Source: Streptomyces koelreuteriae (GTDB lineage Bacteria; Actinomycetota; Actinomycetes; Streptomycetales; Streptomycetaceae). From it: DNA of 64,000 nt. Positions within the stretch are counted from its first letter, which is position 1; every line of letters starts with the position of its first letter. Below are positions 49,678 to 58,689 of the stretch, piece after piece. The notes beneath the pieces are model-generated. The model worked only from the letters and a program-made list of their open reading frames with translations, was not told where the DNA came from and did not search any database. Location: positions 1,178,001 through 1,242,000 of the forward strand of contig NZ_CP075896.1 in NCBI RefSeq assembly GCF_018604545.1. The letters run 5' to 3'. Position numbers and translations under genes: made by a program.

Positions 49678-50610
49678 TCAGCTCAGGACCGGTTCGTCGA
49701 AGGTCAACGTGCCCGCCCCGGCGTCCAGTTCGGCCGCCGTCCCCAGGGGCATCGTCAGCGCGTCGTCGCCGTGCCCGAACCCGAACTCCTCCACGACCGG
49801 GACACCGAGTCCGCCGAGCCGGTCGGCGAAGACCGCGCGCACCTCCTCGTACGGGCCGCAGGCCGCCCAGGACCCGAGCACGACCCCGGCGACCCCGTCC
49901 AGCCAGCCGCCGCGCAGCAGTTGGGTCAGATATCGGTCGAGGCGGTAGGGGCTCTCGCCGACGTCCTCGATCAGCAGCAGCCCGCCCCGGGCCGCCGGGT
50001 GGGCGTGCGGGGTGCCGAGGTCGCTGGCGAGCAGGCTCAGACAGCCGCCCAGGGTGACGCCCCGGGCCCGTCCGGGCACCAGCGCGCGGCGTCCCGGGGG
50101 CACGGCCGTGACGGTCCGCACGGACTCCGGCTCGAAGAGGGTCGCCCGCAGATGTTCCTGGGCCCGGGCACTCTTGAGGAAGTCGACACCGGCGACCGCG
50201 GGGCCGTACAGGGTGACCAGTCCGAGGCGGGTGGCGAAGGCCTGGTGCAGGACGGTGATGTCGCTGAACCCGGCGAACACCTTCGGTCCGGCCGCCCGCA
50301 TCGCCGCCCAGTCGAGCAGGTCGACCATGCGCTGCGCCCCGTATCCGCCCCGGGCGCACAGCACCGCGGACACGGATGGGTCGCACCAGGCGCCCTGCAG
50401 ATCGGCGGCCCGCTCGGCGTCCGTGCCGGACAGGTAGTCCAACGCCCGGTTCCTGCCGAGCACATGGGGTGCCACGACGGGGTCGAGGTCCCAGCCGCGC
50501 AGGAGGTCGAGCCCGGACTGGAGCCGCTCCTCGGGCACGGGCCCGCTCGGCGCGACGACGGCGACCCGGGCGCCGGGGGCGAGCCGGGGAGGTCGCAGAA
50601 GCTGGTTCAC
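49678..50610 (-). CDS. S66 LD-carboxypeptidase (LdcA/MccF-like)
   Basis: 310 residues from GTG at 50610 with GGAAGG 12 nt upstream. S66 features: GARVAVVAPSGPVPEERLQSGLDLLRGWG-type start, VSAVLCARGGYGAQRMVDLL, nucleophile AGFSDITVLHQAFA, Glu in LLLIEDVGESPYRLDRYL and His in EFGFGHGDDALTMPLG. It removes terminal D-residues from muropeptides or cleaves MccC7-like conjugates. It follows the S9 peptidase by 79 nt; a 17-bp inverted repeat could hide its Shine-Dalgarno. Confidence 0.92.
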   Translation of the reverse strand: MNQLLRPPRLAPGARVAVVAPSGPVPEERLQSGLDLLRGWDLDPVVAPHVLGRNRALDYLSGTDAERAADLQGAWCDPSVSAVLCARGGYGAQRMVDLLDWAAMRAAGPKVFAGFSDITVLHQAFATRLGLVTLYGPAVAGVDFLKSARAQEHLRATLFEPESVRTVTAVPPGRRALVPGRARGVTLGGCLSLLASDLGTPHAHPAARGGLLLIEDVGESPYRLDRYLTQLLRGGWLDGVAGVVLGSWAACGPYEEVRAVFADRLGGLGVPVVEEFGFGHGDDALTMPLGTAAELDAGAGTLTFDEPVLS

Positions 50611-50615
50611 GTGTC

Positions 50616-50780
50616 GGGGCCCTTCCGGTGGATCTCCGTGGGAGAAGGAGCGGCGTTCGGTGCGTGCGATCGGCGTGCGGCGGGCAGGGTCATGTGGCGG
50701 AGCCACCTGGCCCTTCCCGCCGTGCGGCGAGCGGGCGTGCCGGGCGTCGCGACGCCGCGGAGGTCCACCGGAAGGGCCCC
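50616..50780 (-). repeat. 17-bp inverted repeat joining the S9 coding end and the S66 ribosome site
   Basis: Arms 50616-50632 and 50764-50780 are exact complements (GGGGCCCTTCCGGTGGA and its reverse complement). In the minus-strand mRNA the downstream arm contains the GGAAGG of the S66 gene; the upstream arm lies inside the S9 peptidase coding region. It could couple S66 translation to S9 translation. Confidence 0.65.
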
Positions 50781-52735
50781 AGCTCCAGAGTCGGGATGCC
50801 GTGCGGATCGAGCCGGAACACCTGGGCGTACAGGGAGAGTTCGGCCTCCAGGGCGCGCACCATGGTCTCGGCCCGCCGGAACCCGTGCCCCTCCCCCTCG
50901 AAGGCGAGATAGGCGTGCGGCACCCGTCGGCCCTCGAGCCGGGCCAGGAACCGCTCGCACTGGACGGGCGGGCAGATCGGGTCGTCCAGGCCCTGGAGCA
51001 GCAGGAACGGCACGCGGAGGCGGTCGGCGTGGGTGGCGGGCGAGCGCTCCGCGTACCGGGCGGGCACCTCGGCGAGCGGCCCGATCAGGCTCTCCAGATA
51101 CCGCGACTCGAAATCGTGGGTCTCCCCCGTGCCCCAGCCGGTGAGATCCAGGATGGGGTACTTGATCGTGCCGCAGGCGTAGACGCCGGTCGTGGTGAGC
51201 GAGGCGGCCGCGGTCCAGCCGCCCGCGCTGCCGCCCCGGACGGCGAGCCGCTCGCGGTCGGCGGTGCCCTCGTCGGCGAGGGCCAGGGCGACGGCGGCGC
51301 AGTCCTCGACGTCCACCACGCCCCACTGCTCGCGCAGCCGCTCGCGGTAGGGGCGGCCGTAGCCGGTGGAGCCGCCGTAGTTCACCTCGGCGACGCCGAT
51401 GCCGCGCGAGGTGAAGTAGGCGATCTCCAGGTCGAGCACGAGCGGCGCGCGGCCGGTGGGCCCGCCGTGTGCCCAGACGACGTACGGCGGCAGTTCGTCG
51501 CCGGGCGCGACACAGCCGGGGTGGTGCGGCGGGTAGATGTGGGCGTGGATGTCGCGTCCGTCCGGGCCGGTGAAGGCGCGGATCTGCGGCTCGGGGTAGT
51601 AGGCGGGGTCCACGGCATCGTCGTGCTCGGCGCCGATGACGCGGGCGTGGCCGGTGGCGGCGTCCAGTTCCACGACCTCGTAGGCGCTGCGCGGGCTGGC
51701 CCCGACGGCGACGACCCGGTCGCCGTGCGCGGCGAGGGTGGGCGCGAACTCGGTCCAGGGCCCGGCCGCGTCGACGACCTCCCCGGTCTCGGGGTCCAGG
51801 ATGCCCAGGGCGGTGGCGCCCCGGCCGTGCACGACGGCGACCAGGCCGCTGTCGAGCGGCGCGAACCAGCGCATGCCGAGCTTCCACAGCGCCCCGCCGA
51901 ACTCCTCCTCGCGCGGGCACACCGGCTCCCCGTCGAGGTGGAGGTTCCACCAGCCGCTGCGGTCGCTCGCGTGCAGGAGGCGACCGTCGTGGGTCCAGTC
52001 GGCCTGGGCGATGGACTCGCCGGGCCCGCCGGCCACGGTCCGGGCGTCGTGCAGCGCGCCGTCCTCGCCGACGTCGGCGAGGACCAGTTCGGTGCCGTCC
52101 CACGGCATGCGCGGATGGTCCCAGGCGAGCCAGGCCGCCCGCCGCCCGTCGGGCGAGAGCTTCGGGCCCGTCACGAACCGGTGCCGGGCGTCGGTGAGTT
52201 CGCGTACGGCGTCCCGATCCTGGGCGGCGGAGCCGTCGAGCGGGACCGCGGCCGGGACGCGGCGCACATCGGTGGGTCCGTCGCCGGTGAACTCCTCCAG
52301 CACGCACCACACTTCGCCCCGCCCGGGCATCGGCAGCGGCTCGGCCCAGCGCAGGCCCCCGCCGACGGGGGACACCGGTGTGAGGGGGCGGGGCTCCGAG
52401 CCCGGCTCGTACCGGTAGAGCCGCTGGTCGGCGAAGTTGACGAACACCACCAGCGGGCCGTCGTCGCCCGTGTGCGCGGCCCAGGGGTGGCCGCCGTACT
52501 CGATGACCCGGCTGCGCACGTTCCACGGCGCCGGCAGCACCGCCTCCTCCGTGCCGTCGGCGTGCCGGCGCACCAGGGTGCGCCGGCCGCCCTCGGCGGG
52601 GCGGGGCTCGGTCCACCACACCTCCTCGCCGACGAAGCCCACGTACTCCGGGTGCCCGTCGTGCTCGGCGGCCAGGGCCGCGTCGATGGGCGAGGGCCAC
52701 GCCCCGTACGCCAGCGTCCGCACGCTCTCCCCCAC
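50690..52735 (-). CDS. S9-family (prolyl oligopeptidase-type) peptidase
   Basis: 681 residues from GTG at 52735. The N-terminal seven-bladed propeller (about 1-400) is followed by the alpha/beta hydrolase domain with RGGSAGGWTAAASLTTTGVY (nucleophile), LLLQGLDDPICPP (Asp) and FEGEGHGFRRAE (His). HGGPTGRAPLVLDLEIAYFTSRGIGVAEVNYGGSTGYGR is the oxyanion-side motif of dipeptidyl-aminopeptidase/acylaminoacyl peptidases. No signal peptide, so cytoplasmic. The short polar C-terminus carries the first arm of the S66-masking repeat. It follows the M20 peptidase by 4 nt. Confidence 0.93.
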   Translation of the reverse strand: MGESVRTLAYGAWPSPIDAALAAEHDGHPEYVGFVGEEVWWTEPRPAEGGRRTLVRRHADGTEEAVLPAPWNVRSRVIEYGGHPWAAHTGDDGPLVVFVNFADQRLYRYEPGSEPRPLTPVSPVGGGLRWAEPLPMPGRGEVWCVLEEFTGDGPTDVRRVPAAVPLDGSAAQDRDAVRELTDARHRFVTGPKLSPDGRRAAWLAWDHPRMPWDGTELVLADVGEDGALHDARTVAGGPGESIAQADWTHDGRLLHASDRSGWWNLHLDGEPVCPREEEFGGALWKLGMRWFAPLDSGLVAVVHGRGATALGILDPETGEVVDAAGPWTEFAPTLAAHGDRVVAVGASPRSAYEVVELDAATGHARVIGAEHDDAVDPAYYPEPQIRAFTGPDGRDIHAHIYPPHHPGCVAPGDELPPYVVWAHGGPTGRAPLVLDLEIAYFTSRGIGVAEVNYGGSTGYGRPYRERLREQWGVVDVEDCAAVALALADEGTADRERLAVRGGSAGGWTAAASLTTTGVYACGTIKYPILDLTGWGTGETHDFESRYLESLIGPLAEVPARYAERSPATHADRLRVPFLLLQGLDDPICPPVQCERFLARLEGRRVPHAYLAFEGEGHGFRRAETMVRALEAELSLYAQVFRLDPHGIPTLELGPFRWTSAASRRPARPLAARREGPGGSAT

Positions 52736-52739
52736 TCCC

Positions 52740-54053
52740 CTAGGCCGTCCGCAGGAACCGGTCGAGTACCCGCACTCCGAAGTGCAGCGCCTCGACCGGG
52801 ACCCGCTCGTCGACGCCGTGGAACATGGCCCCGTAGTCGTAGCCCTCCGGCAGCTTCAGCGGTGTGAAGCCGTAGCCGGTAATGCCCAGGCGCGAGAACT
52901 GCTTGGCGTCCGTGCCGCCCGACATGCAGTACGGCACGACGTGCCCCTCCGGGGCGAACTCCTCGACGGCGGCCCGCATCCGGGCGAACGTCGCCGAGTC
53001 CACCGGTGACTCCAGGGCGACCTCGCGGTGGTGGAACTCCCACTCGACGTGCGGCCCGGTGAGCCGGTCGAGGGTCTCGCGGAACTCGTCCTCGCCGCCG
53101 GGCAGATACCGGCCGTCCACCTGCGCCACGGCCTCCCCGGGGATCACATTGACCTTGTAACCCGCGTTCAGCATCGTCGGGTTGGCGCTGTTGCGTACGG
53201 TCGACTCGACGAGCTTCGCGGCGGGGCCCAGCTTGTCGAGCAGCGCGTCGACGTCCGTCAGGTCGCTGTCGATGCCGTAGAGCGCGGCGAGTTCGGTGAG
53301 CGCCGCGCGTACGGTCTCGGTCGGCCGCAGGGGCCATTCGTGCTCGCCGATCCGGGTGATCGCGGCCGACAGCCGGGTGACCGCGTTGTCCCGGTTCACC
53401 TTGGAGCCGTGCCCGGCGCGTCCGCGGGCGGTGAGCTTCAGCCAGGAGGTGCCGCGTTCCCCGGCCGCGATCGGGTAGATCTGCCGTCCGTTGCCGTCGT
53501 GGAAGGTGAAGGCGCCCGACTCGCTGATGCCCTCGGTGCAGCCCTCGAACAGTGCCGCGTGTTCGTCGGCGAGGAACCCGGAGCCGTCCTCGGCGCTGGC
53601 CTCCTCGTCCGCGGTGAACGCGATGACGATGTCCCGCCGGGGCCGTACGCCCTGGCGCGCCCAGCCGCGCAGCACGGCGAGGATCATCGCGTCCATGTTC
53701 TTCATGTCGACGGCGCCGCGCCCCCAGACGACCCCGTCGCGGACCTCCCCGGAGAAGGGGTGCACGGTCCAGTCGGCGGCCTCGGCGGGGACGACGTCCA
53801 GATGGCCGTGGAGCAGCAGCGCGTCGGCCGAGGGGTCGGTGCCCTCGACGCGGGCGACGACATTGGTCCGGCCCTTGGTGCGCTCCAGGAGCGTCGGCTC
53901 GATCCCGGCCTCGGCGAGCCGCGCGGCGGCGTACTCGGCGGCGGGCCGCTCCTGGCAGTCGCCCCCGCCCCGGTTGGTGGTGTCGATCCGGATCAGGTCG
54001 GACGTGTACGTCACGACCTCGTCCAGCGCCTGCCCGTCCACCTGCTCAGCCAT
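52740..54053 (-). CDS. M20-family metallopeptidase
   Basis: 437 residues from ATG at 54053, overlapping the M55 gene by 8 nt. Zinc-binding segments: LLLHGHLDVVPAEAADW, GRGAVDMKNMDAMILAVL and AFTADEEASAEDGSGFLADEH. A dimerisation/lid domain spans about 200-320 with GHGSKVNRDNAV, and CMSGGTDAKQFSRLGITGYGF has the late metal His/Asp region. Family: ArgE/DapE/CPG2, related to Xaa-His dipeptidases. It probably trims peptides imported or released from the wall. Confidence 0.93.
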   Translation of the reverse strand: MAEQVDGQALDEVVTYTSDLIRIDTTNRGGGDCQERPAAEYAAARLAEAGIEPTLLERTKGRTNVVARVEGTDPSADALLLHGHLDVVPAEAADWTVHPFSGEVRDGVVWGRGAVDMKNMDAMILAVLRGWARQGVRPRRDIVIAFTADEEASAEDGSGFLADEHAALFEGCTEGISESGAFTFHDGNGRQIYPIAAGERGTSWLKLTARGRAGHGSKVNRDNAVTRLSAAITRIGEHEWPLRPTETVRAALTELAALYGIDSDLTDVDALLDKLGPAAKLVESTVRNSANPTMLNAGYKVNVIPGEAVAQVDGRYLPGGEDEFRETLDRLTGPHVEWEFHHREVALESPVDSATFARMRAAVEEFAPEGHVVPYCMSGGTDAKQFSRLGITGYGFTPLKLPEGYDYGAMFHGVDERVPVEALHFGVRVLDRFLRTA

Positions 54054-54879
54054 ACTGCTCCTCCACCGCGGCGGAGACGATCGTGGTGACCGCCTTGAAG
54101 GCGCGGATGCCCTCGTACATGGTCTCGCTCGTGCAGGCCACCTTGCGCTCCCCGATCCGGTCCACACCCGGCACGACGGTGGCGGCCATCGCCAGATGCT
54201 CCGCGTCGAACTCGACGGCGACGGTGAACGGGCCGCCGTGCACGGGCTCGTGACGCACCGCCAGCCCGGCGGCCTCCTTGGCCGCCGCCCGGATGTCGGC
54301 GGCGGTCCGGGCGGGGGTGCGGCACACGGCCGCGTACCGCGACACATGGTCCTTCACCGCGACCTTCAGCGCCTCGGGCGCGTACCCGAGCGCGTCCTCG
54401 CAGGCGACGTCGTCCCCGGTGACCAGCACGACCGGCACCCCGAACTCGGCGACGACATGGGCGTTGAGCAGCCCCTCACTCGCCCGTACGTCGTTCAGCC
54501 ACACGCCGGTGATCTGGTTCGCGAGGTAGGTGTGGGCGAGGACGCCCTCCATACCGGCGCCCGCGTGGTAGCCGACGAAGGCGATGCCGTCGACGTCGCC
54601 GTGCTGCACGCCCTCCACCATGGAGAGCGCCTTGTGCCGGCCGGTGAGCAGCTGGGCCCGTTCGTCCAGCCGCTCCAGCAGCAGATTGCGCATCGTCGCG
54701 TGCGCCTCGTTGATGATCACCTCGTCGGCGCCGCCGTCGTGGAAGCCGAGCACGGCGGCGTTGACGTCGGAGGTGAACAGCGAGCGGCAGCGCTCCCACT
54801 GCGCGGCGCCCGGCACGACGTCGTCCGGCCAGGTGACCCCGGTGGCGCCCTCCATGTCGGCGCTGATGAGGATTCTCAT
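54046..54879 (-). CDS. D-aminopeptidase DppA-type (M55)
   Basis: 277 residues from ATG at 54879; an upstream start at 54918 adds 13 doubtful residues. M55 signature: ILISADMEGATGVTWPDDV, EVIINEAHATMRNLLLERLDERAQLLTGRHKALSMVEGVQHGDVDGIAFVGYHAGAGMEGVLAHTY and VPVVLVTGDDVACEDAL. In Bacillus, DppA (a zinc decamer) releases D-Ala from peptides. It leads the operon M55-M20-S9-S66, with cell-wall peptide salvage the likeliest purpose (inference). Confidence 0.93.
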   Translation of the reverse strand: MRILISADMEGATGVTWPDDVVPGAAQWERCRSLFTSDVNAAVLGFHDGGADEVIINEAHATMRNLLLERLDERAQLLTGRHKALSMVEGVQHGDVDGIAFVGYHAGAGMEGVLAHTYLANQITGVWLNDVRASEGLLNAHVVAEFGVPVVLVTGDDVACEDALGYAPEALKVAVKDHVSRYAAVCRTPARTAADIRAAAKEAAGLAVRHEPVHGGPFTVAVEFDAEHLAMAATVVPGVDRIGERKVACTSETMYEGIRAFKAVTTIVSAAVEEQYG

Positions 54880-54950
54880 GACGAGCCGTCCCGGATGGAG
54901 ATCTTCATGGTTCGTCACGTTACGCGCTGCGGGCGGAACCGGCTACGACG

Positions 54951-56051
54951 TCACCAGCGGATCGGCAGATCGGCGAGGAAAGAGGTGAGCCGGTCGGCGA
55001 GAAGCCGGTGGTCGCGGGCCGAGTAGTGCCAGTGGCAGCCCATGAGGTCCAGGCCCGTGTCGTCGAGCCGCCAGGAGCGGACCCGTCGGTCACCGGCGTC
55101 GGCCCTTTCCCGGACCACCTGCTCGACATGCCCGGCGAAGGGTCCGGCACCGACGGCCAGCAGGGTGGTCCCGGGCCCGTAGCGCGTCCGCAGCTTCTGG
55201 AGGAAGCCGCTGTAGGCGCTCCGGTACGCGGCGGCGAGGCTCTCGTCCGTCCAGGGCTCGCCCGGGTTGATCGGGGTGGAGAAGTCGTTGGTGCCGAGGT
55301 GGACGACCACGAGGCCCGGCCGCCAGGTGCCCGGGTTCTGCCAGACGTCGCCCGGCTCGTTCAGCAGCGCGCGGTCGTAGAAGGTGCGGTAGTTCTCTTC
55401 GGGCGAGCCCCCGTTGTAGTTGCGCACCATGCCCCGGCCCGAGTACGCGTTGATCTGGTGGTCGGCGCGCAGCCGCCGGGCGGTGAGGGCGGCATATCCC
55501 ACGTCGGCGTTGGTGGTGCGGGCGACCTGCTCGCCGGTGCAGTCGCGGGAGGCGGAGAGGTTGCCGTAGCCCGCCGTGAGGGAGTCTCCGACGAACTCGA
55601 TCTGGCGGCTGCGCGCGACCGGCCGGGCCAGCACGGCACCGCCCGGCGCGGCGACGAAGCCGCCGAACGCGCTGGTGCTCCACGGGGTGTCGTTGCGCTT
55701 GACGAGCCGTACGGTGTGCACTCCTTTGCCCAGTCCGTCGACCCAGTGGGTGGTCCTGCCCGGGGTGACGAGGGTCGCGACGGTGGTTCCGTCGACCTGG
55801 ACGTCGTAGTCGGCGGCGGGGTCGTCGAGCACGATGCCGACGCCGGTGCCCCTGATCCGGCCCTCGAAGTACACGCCGGGCCAGCTGTAGCGGAGCACGT
55901 CCCCGCCGTCCTGGACCCGCCCGGCGGTGTGCACGCTCGCCGCCACGCCCTTCTTGTCCGGGGCGGCGGCGGTGGTGGCCGCGGCGGCTGTGCCGAGCAG
56001 AACCATCGAAGCGGCGGACGCGACCAGCATCCGTGACCAGGGCGACGTCAT
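54951..56051 (-). CDS. Secreted SGNH/GDSL esterase, CE2-like
   Basis: 366 residues, GGAGGA before the ATG. The signal peptide is about 1-30. A jelly-roll N-domain (about 45-145: GRVQDGGDVLRYSWPGVYFEGRIRGTGVGIVLDD) comes before the SGNH domain, the order of CE2 acetyl-xylan/deacetylase esterases. Catalytic motifs: FVGDSLTAGYG (Ser), GRGMVRNYNGG, VVHLGTNDFS (Asn) and DLMGCHWHYSARDH (Asp/His). It probably deacetylates plant or microbial polysaccharide, fitting the GH48/GH74/PL11 genes at the window start. Single gene with the ABC exporter downstream. Confidence 0.9.
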   Translation of the reverse strand: MTSPWSRMLVASAASMVLLGTAAAATTAAAPDKKGVAASVHTAGRVQDGGDVLRYSWPGVYFEGRIRGTGVGIVLDDPAADYDVQVDGTTVATLVTPGRTTHWVDGLGKGVHTVRLVKRNDTPWSTSAFGGFVAAPGGAVLARPVARSRQIEFVGDSLTAGYGNLSASRDCTGEQVARTTNADVGYAALTARRLRADHQINAYSGRGMVRNYNGGSPEENYRTFYDRALLNEPGDVWQNPGTWRPGLVVVHLGTNDFSTPINPGEPWTDESLAAAYRSAYSGFLQKLRTRYGPGTTLLAVGAGPFAGHVEQVVRERADAGDRRVRSWRLDDTGLDLMGCHWHYSARDHRLLADRLTSFLADLPIRW

Positions 56052-56106
56052 GACTGTCCTCCGGGGGACGAGACAGGTGCGCGGACGGGTAAGGAGCGGC
56101 CGGAAC

Positions 56107-58689
56107 TCACTGTGCGGACCTCAGCAGGGTCGCCACCCTGGATCCGCCGAGACACCCCGCCGCCACCGCTGCCGCCACGGCCCCCGCGGAGGCGGCGGCG
56201 AGCCCCAGCCACGGCCACAGCGACCAGCCGATGTCCAGGGAGAACAGCAGGGCGGGGGTGGCGACGGCGGTCACCCCGACCCCCATCAGTACGCCGAGGA
56301 GCGTCACCTGACCGGCGTACACACCGGTGAGCCAGGACCGGAACCGCCGGTCGGCGCCCGCGGCGGCCAGTGCCGACAGGTCCGGCCGCATCTCCTGGGT
56401 GGCGAGGCCCACCGTGAGGAAGGCCAGCGTGGCCGCTACGAGCATCAGCACCACCGCGCTGCCCAGCGTCGTGGCCCGCAGCACCTCGGCGGCGACCGGG
56501 CCCCGTTCCACCTCCAGCGTGAAGTAGCCGCTGCCGATGTCCGAGGCGAGCGCTCCGCGCGCGCGGTCCTCCTGTTCCGCGGAGATCGAGCCGTCCGGCG
56601 CGGGAAGGTAGAAGTAGGCGGAGTTGGGCTGCTCGACGCCGCCGAGCGCCTTGAGGCCGGCCGCGCCGATGTAGATGGCCGGCAGGTTGCGGTACTCCGA
56701 GCGGCGCTGGGCCGCGACCGCGTCGAGGCTCTTGGTGATGAGCTCCGTGCGGCCCGTGTCCATGACGGGGGACTTCGGCGCGGTCACGGTCAGCCGGCCG
56801 CCCGGCGCGAGCCGCTCGTCCAGGACGACGGCGCCACCGGCGGTGAGCGCCCCGCGCTCCCGGGCGGTGGGTTTCCTGCCGAGCACCGTGGCCAGGTCCG
56901 CCTCGCGGATCACCATGACGGCGGAGGGCCGGTCGGGCAGCGGTGAGGCGGCCTGGTACTCGCCCCAGTAGGACCACGCGGAGCCGTCCGGGGCGGCGCC
57001 CTCCGGGGCCGGTGGGCTGGCGATCGCCATGGCCGTCAGCCGCTGGCCCCCGAGGGCCTCCTCCATGGCGGCGACGGTGTCGGGCCCGGGCACCTTCGTG
57101 GCGTAGGCGAAGGCCGAACCGTGCGGGGAGTCGGGCTCGTAGGACTTGCCAACCTCCGCCGTGAGGCCTCCCATGGCCGCCAGGACGAGCCCGGTCAGCA
57201 CCGTGAGGCTGGCCACCACCGTCCCCATGGTCGCCGAGCGGGACGCGGAACGCGCCAGGAGCCGGGCCCCGATGCGCTGCATCAGCCTCAGACCGTCGGC
57301 GCGGCCGGCGCTCGACGGCAGCAGCCTGCGTACGAGGACGCCCGTGCCGATGACCAGGCTCAGCGCCCCGATCATGACGGTGAACGGGGCCTTGAGGGAC
57401 GCGCCGGCGACGGCCAGCAGCAGACCGCAGGTCAGCAGGACGCCGAGCAGCACCTGCCCGCGGCGCGGCGCGCGGTCCTCGAAGTCGGCCTGGTCCCGCA
57501 GGGCGGCGACCACATCGCCGCCGACCCCGCGCGCCGCGACCCGGGCCGCGATGGCCGGGGTGAGGACACCGAGCAGGGCCAGGACCGCCGTCGGCCAGGC
57601 GTCCAGACGCAGCCCGCCCCAGAGTTCACCGCCCCGCTCCGCCGCCCAGGGCTTCAGCAGCCACGCAGCGGCCACTCCGGCCCCGACGGCGAGCGAGGTG
57701 GCGAGAACTCCCACCAGGAGGCCCTGGTGGGTGATGACCGACCGTCTGGTCCTCGGTCCCGCGCCGGCCGCGGCCAGCAGGGCGAGTTCACGCCGGCTGC
57801 TGCGGACGACGATCGCGTAGACGGCTCCCATCACCAGGCCGAGTTCGCCGAGCACCAGGACCGCCAGTCCGAGGACCCAGGCGGCGGCGGACTCCTCGGG
57901 GAGCAGGGAGTCCGGGGCGTCCCGGGCGACGTCGAAGGCGCTGGACCGGGGTTCGAGGCGCCAGCCCTGCTCGGTCATGGCCCGCTGTGCCGGGGGCGTG
58001 AGCGCTTCCGGGGTGTGCCAGACGACGACGGTGCCGTCCTGCGCCGCGGCCATGGAGCTCTCCTGCCCGGGCTTCGGCAGCGCCGGTGCCTGGCCGGCGA
58101 CGACGGCAGGGAGGGCCACCACGAATTTCCGCAGGGTGTCGGTGGGGATCGCCGCGATGCCCGTGACCTCGGCCTCGGCGCCGCCCTCGCCGAGGTCCAC
58201 CTTGTCTCCCAGCCGTACCCCGAGCCGCGCCATGACGCTCGGCGAGAGGGCGACCTCGTCCGGCGCCCGCGGGGCCCTGCCCTCGGTCAGCACGAACCGG
58301 CCCCGGTGCAGCGGCCGGTCGAGTTCGAGGCCGTAGCCGAAGGAGTCGACCTGCAGACCGCCCGAGGAGACGGCGAGCGGGCCGTTGACCTCGGGGACGA
58401 CGTCGAGGTCCCGGCCGGCCGCGTCGGCCAGCGCCCGCGGCCCTTCGGCCAGGGCGCGCTCGGCGCCCCGCTCCGCGACGAAGTCGAGGTTGCGCAGCAC
58501 TCCCTGCGACTGGCCGATCAGTGTGCCGACCCGTACGTCCTCGGGGATCTCGCTGGTGGCCCGGAGCGTGACCAGCGTGACGGCCAGGGTCAGCGGAACC
58601 AGCAGCGCCGCCGTGAGGGCCAGGGTCCGTTTGCGGTCCCGCCGTACCCGCCGCAGGGCGATCCGGAGGGCGATCCTGCGTGCGCTCAC
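56107..58689 (-). CDS. FtsX/MacB-type ABC transporter permease
   Basis: 860 residues from GTG at 58689, overlapping the ATPase stop (GTGA). TM1 lies at about 21-42, followed by a large extracellular MacB_PCD-like domain (about 45-260), a TM bundle (about 270-450), a second set with an extracellular domain (about 480-700), and three C-terminal helices (about 710-850). This is the duplicated 10-TM layout of lipoprotein- or antimicrobial-peptide-type (LolC/Bce-like) exporters. It pairs with the 58686 ATPase. The exported substrate is unknown; the adjacent secreted 103-residue gene is one possibility. Confidence 0.9.
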   Translation of the reverse strand: MSARRIALRIALRRVRRDRKRTLALTAALLVPLTLAVTLVTLRATSEIPEDVRVGTLIGQSQGVLRNLDFVAERGAERALAEGPRALADAAGRDLDVVPEVNGPLAVSSGGLQVDSFGYGLELDRPLHRGRFVLTEGRAPRAPDEVALSPSVMARLGVRLGDKVDLGEGGAEAEVTGIAAIPTDTLRKFVVALPAVVAGQAPALPKPGQESSMAAAQDGTVVVWHTPEALTPPAQRAMTEQGWRLEPRSSAFDVARDAPDSLLPEESAAAWVLGLAVLVLGELGLVMGAVYAIVVRSSRRELALLAAAGAGPRTRRSVITHQGLLVGVLATSLAVGAGVAAAWLLKPWAAERGGELWGGLRLDAWPTAVLALLGVLTPAIAARVAARGVGGDVVAALRDQADFEDRAPRRGQVLLGVLLTCGLLLAVAGASLKAPFTVMIGALSLVIGTGVLVRRLLPSSAGRADGLRLMQRIGARLLARSASRSATMGTVVASLTVLTGLVLAAMGGLTAEVGKSYEPDSPHGSAFAYATKVPGPDTVAAMEEALGGQRLTAMAIASPPAPEGAAPDGSAWSYWGEYQAASPLPDRPSAVMVIREADLATVLGRKPTARERGALTAGGAVVLDERLAPGGRLTVTAPKSPVMDTGRTELITKSLDAVAAQRRSEYRNLPAIYIGAAGLKALGGVEQPNSAYFYLPAPDGSISAEQEDRARGALASDIGSGYFTLEVERGPVAAEVLRATTLGSAVVLMLVAATLAFLTVGLATQEMRPDLSALAAAGADRRFRSWLTGVYAGQVTLLGVLMGVGVTAVATPALLFSLDIGWSLWPWLGLAAASAGAVAAAVAAGCLGGSRVATLLRSAQ

